Shown here in pieces: positions 59,800 through 64,000 of a stretch of DNA of 64,000 nt. The notes beneath the pieces are model-generated. The model was given only the letters and a program-made list of their open reading frames with translations. It made no database searches and was not told the DNA's origin. Origin of the DNA: JAFGOG01 sp034429215 (GTDB taxonomy: Bacteria > Chloroflexota > Anaerolineae > JAAYZQ01); assembly GCA_034429215.1 (NCBI GenBank), contig DAOUGI010000040.1:14835-78834 (forward strand), read 5' to 3'. The translations under genes were made by a program, and so were the position numbers. How positions within the stretch are numbered: the first letter of the stretch is position 1; each line of letters starts with the position of its first letter.

Positions 59800-60624
59800 C
59801 TAGTCTTGGCGAGAGCCGAGGACACGCCGTGCCCCGGCGAACAACAACAACAGTATGCCCAAGGCCGCCCCGCCCGCGAGCAGCCATCCTGAAAAGCCGG
59901 TCGTCGGCATGCTGGGCTCGGAAGTGGGACCGGGCTGAGCTGGGGTCGTGCCGGCAGCCGCGGTCACCCTCAGGTCGAGGCGGATCGAGTTCTGGCCGGT
60001 CACGCTCGCGGTGGCAGCCTGGGTAGTCTTGCCGTTGGGCAATGTCGCCTGCAGGGTGTACGAGCCGCTGCACAGGCCGCCAAATGCATAGTGCCCGTCG
60101 CCGTCGGCCTGCATCTGGTTAGACCAGCCGGTAGTGGTAATGCGCACCGTGGCGCCGGCTACCCGCTGACCGGCCGCGTTGAGGACATTGCCATCCACAG
60201 CCGACTGGCAGCCGGGCTGGGGTTTTGGGGTGCGCGTCGGCTTGGGAGTGACGGTTGCGGCCGGCGGCGACCCGGTAGGCGGGATCTGCGTTGGCGGGAC
60301 GGGCGTATCGCTCGGCTGTGGAGGCGGCGTATCGCTCGGTTGTGGGGGCGGCGTATCGCTCGGTTGTGGAGGCGGCGTATCGCTCGGTTGTGGAGGCGGC
60401 GTATCACTCGGCTGTGGAGGCGGCGTATCGCTCGGCCCCGGGGGCGGTGTATCGCTCGGATCCGGGCCCGGCGTATTGGTAACAGGTGGGATCGGTGTTT
60501 CACTGGGCAAAGGCGGCTGTGCCAGGCTGCTGCCGGCCGACGCCGGGAAGAAGGCCATCACGACGGCCAAGACCAGGATTGTGACCCCTGCGATGGTCTT
60601 GAGTGCCTGTCCAAGTATTCGCAT
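59800..60624 (-). CDS. Pro-rich surface protein with carboxypeptidase-regulatory domain and C-terminal anchor
   Basis: A 274-residue exported protein. The signal peptide (about 1-35) is followed by a Pro/Ser/Asp/Thr stalk (40-120) of about seven PPPQPSDT-type repeats. A carboxypeptidase-regulatory-like Ig domain (about 135-205) follows, with DGNVLNAAGQRVAGATVRITT and GSYTLQATLPNGKTT. The C-terminus reads MPTTGF, a hydrophobic helix and RRVLGSRQD: the layout of a sortase substrate, though the motif is not canonical LPxTG. It could instead be a plain transmembrane anchor. It leads the Tad operon from its own promoter, so it may be an adhesin or pilus-associated wall protein. Confidence 0.75.
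   Translation of the reverse strand: MRILGQALKTIAGVTILVLAVVMAFFPASAGSSLAQPPLPSETPIPPVTNTPGPDPSDTPPPGPSDTPPPQPSDTPPPQPSDTPPPQPSDTPPPQPSDTPPPQPSDTPVPPTQIPPTGSPPAATVTPKPTRTPKPQPGCQSAVDGNVLNAAGQRVAGATVRITTTGWSNQMQADGDGHYAFGGLCSGSYTLQATLPNGKTTQAATASVTGQNSIRLDLRVTAAAGTTPAQPGPTSEPSMPTTGFSGWLLAGGAALGILLLLFAGARRVLGSRQD
60304..60471. repeat. 24-base coding tandem repeat, seven units
   Basis: Units start at 60304 and recur every 24 bases (CGTATCGCTCGGYTGTGG plus GGCGGC in the plus-strand reading). The middle five are nearly identical; the outer two diverge. They encode the eight-residue PPPQPSDT-type stalk repeats, so the copy number is likely to vary between strains. Confidence 0.9.
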
Positions 60625-60667
60625 GGTTATTTTATTACCTCCCGATAGACCTGCCTATCTGCTTTCT

Positions 60668-60696
60668 ATTGTACCAGAAAATCGCTGGATTGGCAA
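60668..60696 (-). promoter_or_regulatory. promoter of the surface-protein/Tad operon
   Basis: TTGCCA (60691-60696), 17-base spacer and TACAAT (60668-60673) on the minus strand. The leader is about 37 bases and contains GGGAGG. Confidence 0.8.
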
Positions 60697-60743
60697 GCCC
60701 TGACAAGCCCCGGCTCATACCTCTGCCGGCGCTCCCGGCGACA

Positions 60744-60771
60744 CCCTCTCCCGCAGCCTGCCGGGAGAGGG
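60744..60771. repeat. CCCTCTCCC-type palindrome after the Kelch gene
   Basis: Arms CCCTCTCCCG (60744-60753) and CGGGAGAGGG (60762-60771) pair perfectly. It begins 16 bases after the Kelch/DUF11 gene stop on the minus strand. A related element lies at 63905-63938. Confidence 0.75.
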
Positions 60772-60786
60772 CGCGCCGGTTCAGTG

Positions 60787-63672
60787 TCAGTATTTCCAAT
60801 TCATGACGGGCAGGTAGACATACCACATCCCATTGGCGACTACCGTATCACACCAAATGTTGTTCGTTTCGTCCTTTTCCGGATACCGGCCCCACCAGGG
60901 ATCGAATTCGGGTGCGTCGAATGCCATGTCGATCTGGGCACACACGGTGTAGGTGGTCCGGTCGGTAAAGGTCAGATCAGGGCCCGAGTAGTGGACCGTG
61001 GTGGCGTCCCCCTGGTTGAGGTAGGCGACGAGGTGGACATAGTTGGGCCGCAGAGTATAGCAGCCGTTGAGGCAGTAGCCCTGATCATGGTCCCACGGTC
61101 CTTCCGGCGGAAGGGCGTTCTCCCCCTGCTTGATGTAGATCTCGACGCCAAAGTAATCAGGGGCATTTTGGTCGCCCTGGTTGGCGATGGTGACCCAAAA
61201 CTCTACTTTCGAACTGGGGGGAGGAGGATCCCGCCACCAGCTCACGTCGAGCACGGTGAGATCGACACCCGGCCTGATGCTCGTGGTGTGGGTCAAAATG
61301 TCGGTGAGGTCGGGATCTCCTTCCGGGCTGGCGATGATGGCGTGGTTGGTGATCGGCCAGTTACTCGGCGCGGATTCGTGAACCTGGACGACCATCTGGA
61401 TCTGCCCGTATTGGGCAGGCGCCAAGGCGCCCAGGTCCCAGACATACTCCCCGGAAGCCGATGGCGGTGCGGTTGGCGGTGGAGTGATCGAGATGACCGT
61501 GCAGTTGTTCACGGGATCGAAGGTGTCGGTGATGATGGCGTGACTGGCTTCGACCCGCCCCGAGTTTGTATATTGAATGGTATAGGTGATCAGGTCACCC
61601 GGGTCCACGATCGCGCCGGCCGGCGGCACGGCGGTCTTGGTGAGGTCGAGCTTGTACAGCAAAAGTGTGGTGGTGAACTGGTCGGTGTTGTTGTCCAGGA
61701 ACGGATCGGTGATCGTCTGGTTGAACTCGTCGGTCATCGGCGGATAGTTGATCTGGACGGTGTTGGTGATGGTCGTCACGTCGAGGGGCAGCTCGTCCTG
61801 ACCGACCACGTCCACACAAAAGTGGGCGATGCCGCCCTCTCCACGCTCGACGTCGCCGACCTGATGGGTGTAGAGGTTGCTGCTGCCGACCTGCTGCCAG
61901 GCTGTCGGGCAGTTGGGGCTGTAGGTGGTGTTATCCGGCAGCGTCTCGGTGAGGACCACGCTCTCGGCTACCCAGCCGCCAAAGTTGGTATAGTAGATCG
62001 TGTAGCTCAGGTAGCTGCCCGGCCTAACCGCACCAACCGGGCCGGTGTCTTTCCACACGCCGACTTCGGGATCGGGCACGTCGTAATAGACCGTCACCCA
62101 GTCCAGCAGAGGCGACGCGGTGGACACGACGGTCGTCAAGTCGGCCTCGTACTGGAAATAGTGCATGTTGGCCGGCGGGGGGGATATGTCGATCGTGTTG
62201 GTGCCGCTTATCGACTGGACCGGCGCCGACCAGTCCGACCAGTCTCCGGTGTCCGAGCGGTAGCGATACTGCATGCTGAGGGTCATAGAGATGGGATAAC
62301 CGATGGTCGTCCCCCAGGTCAGGCGGCGGATGGTGGCGGGCTGATCGGTGTTGATCTCGTAGGAGCGGTACTGCCCTTCGGGGGCGTACAGCGCCCCCGC
62401 TCCGTTGATCTCGCCATAGTAGACGGCAGCGCTCTCGTCCAGCTCGGCATCCATGCCGCCGATTACGTAAAAGTAGCCGTGGCCGGCCGCCGTGCCGTGA
62501 AAGGCCCGCACTTCGGGCAGCAGCCCGCCCGTCTGCCAGGCGCCGATGGTGCACTGCGGCGGCAGAACGCCCTTGCACCAGTCATAGAGCATAAAGTTGG
62601 GGTTGTTGGGGTCGACCAGGGCGGCCTTGATGGTGTCCGAGATGCCCTGTCCGGGAACAACCGAGTTGGCGATGCCGCCGGTGACATAGATCTGGTTGCT
62701 GAGCTGCAAGCCGCCGTGGCCGTAGAGGTGAATGGGTAGGTCGCCCGCCGACGCGGTCCAGGCTGAAGGGGTTCCATTCGACATGGTGGAAAAGAACACC
62801 TGGTAGGTCGAGGTGACGTTGTCATAACCGCCGATGCTGTACAGGATGTCGGTCGTGCCGTCATAACTGACGGCCATGTTCCGGTATACCGGCTGGGGCA
62901 GGGCCGGGCCGGTCTGAAACGGCCCCAGAGCGCCGGTGGTGGGGTTGATGGCGGCGTAATAGACCTGGTCTGAAGCATAGTACTCAAAAGGTGGGTTGGT
63001 ATAGTGCAGGCCGCCGACGACATACAGATAGCCGCCCTGCTGGACGGCCCCTGCATAGTGCAGCTCATCAAGCAGTGGTTGGCCGTCCAGCGTCCAGGAT
63101 CCCACCTGGCCGGTGAGGTCGTTGGCGATGGCCCGGTAGACCGTGCTGGTGGAGTACCCATTGGCGCCCGCGCCGCCGACGGCATATATCACCGACGTGT
63201 TGGTGCCGGCGAGAGGGTAGATAACCACCGCCGCACCGGTGCGCGGCGCCGGCAGGGAAGGCTGTTGTACCCAGGCGGCTATTCCGCCGGTAATGGTAAT
63301 GTAAGCGGAATAAACCTCGGCGCGCTTGTCGCTGTTGTTGTCAACCCCGCCGACGATGTAGATAAAGTTGCGGCTCGACGTGGTGCCCATGTCGTACAGA
63401 GGCCTGGGCAGTGAGGTGGTTGGGTACCAATCGCCCGTCAGGCCGATGGGCATCAACTGGACGCTCTCGACGTCGGGCGGGATGGTCAACAGACCGGTGA
63501 GCAGGAAGGTCCCGCTGTCAAAGTCGGCCAGGGTGGTTCTCGTCTTTTTCGTCACATAGGCGTTGGCGGTGACGGCTACGATCAACACGGCCAGCAGGCC
63601 CAGCATAAAGGCCAGGGCCAGCCGGCGTGATGCAGCCCCCTTCGAAACCTCGTCGGATCGGTGCGGGATCAT
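60787..63672 (-). CDS. secreted Kelch-repeat / DUF11 / CARDB surface protein
   Basis: A 961-residue exported protein with a signal-anchor helix (about 18-40, LALAFMLGLLAVLIVAVTANAYV). Six Kelch-like blades (about 75-430) each carry a GG pair after aromatic strands: IYIVGGVDNN, IYAVGGAGANG, LYVVGGLHY, LYSIGGYDN, IYVTGGIAN and FYVIGGMDAE, enough for a closed propeller. A beta region follows, then two DUF11 repeats (VGVWKDTGPVGAVRPG, LDLTKTAVPPAGAIVDPG) and a C-terminal CARDB-like domain (VDLTVLDVSWWRD). Kelch propellers bind proteins or glycans; DUF11 and CARDB form stalks. AGGAGGTG lies five bases before the ATG. It ends 160 bases before the Tad operon and is probably a separate unit. Confidence 0.85.
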   Translation of the reverse strand: MIPHRSDEVSKGAASRRLALAFMLGLLAVLIVAVTANAYVTKKTRTTLADFDSGTFLLTGLLTIPPDVESVQLMPIGLTGDWYPTTSLPRPLYDMGTTSSRNFIYIVGGVDNNSDKRAEVYSAYITITGGIAAWVQQPSLPAPRTGAAVVIYPLAGTNTSVIYAVGGAGANGYSTSTVYRAIANDLTGQVGSWTLDGQPLLDELHYAGAVQQGGYLYVVGGLHYTNPPFEYYASDQVYYAAINPTTGALGPFQTGPALPQPVYRNMAVSYDGTTDILYSIGGYDNVTSTYQVFFSTMSNGTPSAWTASAGDLPIHLYGHGGLQLSNQIYVTGGIANSVVPGQGISDTIKAALVDPNNPNFMLYDWCKGVLPPQCTIGAWQTGGLLPEVRAFHGTAAGHGYFYVIGGMDAELDESAAVYYGEINGAGALYAPEGQYRSYEINTDQPATIRRLTWGTTIGYPISMTLSMQYRYRSDTGDWSDWSAPVQSISGTNTIDISPPPANMHYFQYEADLTTVVSTASPLLDWVTVYYDVPDPEVGVWKDTGPVGAVRPGSYLSYTIYYTNFGGWVAESVVLTETLPDNTTYSPNCPTAWQQVGSSNLYTHQVGDVERGEGGIAHFCVDVVGQDELPLDVTTITNTVQINYPPMTDEFNQTITDPFLDNNTDQFTTTLLLYKLDLTKTAVPPAGAIVDPGDLITYTIQYTNSGRVEASHAIITDTFDPVNNCTVISITPPPTAPPSASGEYVWDLGALAPAQYGQIQMVVQVHESAPSNWPITNHAIIASPEGDPDLTDILTHTTSIRPGVDLTVLDVSWWRDPPPPSSKVEFWVTIANQGDQNAPDYFGVEIYIKQGENALPPEGPWDHDQGYCLNGCYTLRPNYVHLVAYLNQGDATTVHYSGPDLTFTDRTTYTVCAQIDMAFDAPEFDPWWGRYPEKDETNNIWCDTVVANGMWYVYLPVMNWKY

Positions 63673-63690
63673 CAGTCCACCTCCTAGTTA

Positions 63691-63737
63691 TAAAAAAATC
63701 CTGAGCGGGGGACGGTGTGACATCGCCCTCGCTCAGG
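63691..63737 (-). terminator. intrinsic-terminator-like hairpin in the leader of the Kelch gene
   Basis: On the minus strand CCTGAGCG pairs with CGCTCAGG around a GGGCG/CGTCCC inner stem, followed by seven Ts (63692-63698). The structure ends only six bases before the AGGAGGTG ribosome binding site, so any promoter for the gene must lie upstream of it. Confidence 0.7.
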
Positions 63738-63904
63738 TCAGAGCCACGGTGTTGCTACATTGTTTCGGCCAGGGTTCACCATCGCTATTGATTGGTGATT
63801 GCTACGCAACTATTCACGTCATCGGCGCCCTCGACACGGGCGCCCAAGCATAGCCATCGTTGTAAAAGTAGAGTCTGTCCCCGTAGCCTCACACTTTCCC
63901 TCAC

Positions 63905-63938
63905 CCCGGCCCTCTCACGCCTTTGGGAGAGGGCCGGG
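63905..63938. repeat. CCCGGCCCTCTC palindrome
   Basis: Perfect 12-base arms (63905-63916, 63927-63938) with a ten-base loop. The stretch 63673-64000 otherwise contains the leader hairpins of the Kelch gene and no clear gene; a minus-strand coding tail may enter from the right edge. Confidence 0.8.
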
Positions 63939-64000
63939 CAAGGATACTTTCCGCGATCTGCTCTTACGGCTTGCGGAACGACGGGGCGGTGATGCCGGTG

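Noticed and set aside
60304..60471. Regular short repeats that could suggest a CRISPR array.
   Set aside because: The units are directly adjacent with no spacers, have a 24-base in-frame period and encode a proline-rich stalk.
63964..64000. A possible minus-strand coding tail (TGITAPSFRKP then stop) entering from the right edge.
   Set aside because: Only eleven codons are visible, so it cannot be told from chance; the next window is needed.

Overview
The window is a GC-rich bacterial chromosome segment with densely packed genes, short operons on both strands and no IS element, prophage, CRISPR array, rRNA or tRNA that I can see. Gene content suggests a Chloroflexota bacterium (Anaerolineae-like, probably from a metagenome assembly). 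The clues are a bacterial NurA/HAS-barrel/HerA cluster, a Tad pilus operon with no outer-membrane secretin, many secreted proteins with Thr/Pro-rich linkers, and many short palindromes just after stop codons. This placement is inference; no rRNA is present to confirm it. About a dozen promoters read as TTGMCA-N16/18-TATAAT-like, so housekeeping sigma factor use is ordinary.

Layout. 1-9.0 kb: the end of an acyl-CoA dehydrogenase gene, a Lon-family protease overlapping a double-domain universal stress protein, an S9 peptidase, then minus-strand fabF-rnc-rmlD-like. 9.2-12.5 kb: an orphan membrane protein converging on a GH2 beta-mannosidase-like gene. 12.6-14.8 kb: a strong 6S RNA candidate directly downstream of aspS. 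14.8-19.9 kb: prepilin peptidase, TPR protein, zinc-ribbon membrane protein and three tandem M42 aminopeptidases. 20-23.7 kb: a small operon of Thr/Pro-rich membrane proteins, divergent from a TgpA-like transglutaminase. 23.8-31 kb: hyuBA, a membrane protein, and the purine genes guaA and xpt.

31-42.3 kb is the most unusual stretch. It holds nurA, a HAS-barrel protein, herA, a Tat-signal helical protein and a short but complete thymidylate synthase. These are followed by a two-domain sliding-clamp-like protein, a pseudokinase fused to a membrane-anchored vWA domain, a giant TPR protein and a diadenylate cyclase with an altered DGA motif. The DNA-end-processing genes, nucleotide synthesis and signalling genes share one strand.

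42.3-52.6 kb: a ResA-like thioredoxin divergent from a CcmC-like protein, NAD(P)HX repair enzyme, phosphate acyltransferase, M20 peptidase, TrmO, and a lipoprotein with two overlapping glycosyltransferases. 52.6-64 kb (minus strand): a Pro-rich anchored surface protein, then cpaB-tadZ-tadA-tadB-tadC, comF, hpf and a low-molecular-weight phosphatase. A large Kelch/DUF11/CARDB surface protein lies upstream, with an intrinsic-terminator-like hairpin in its leader. Together these make a cell-surface and Tad-pilus region; the processing peptidase (14.8 kb) lies elsewhere in the window and no Flp pilin gene was seen.
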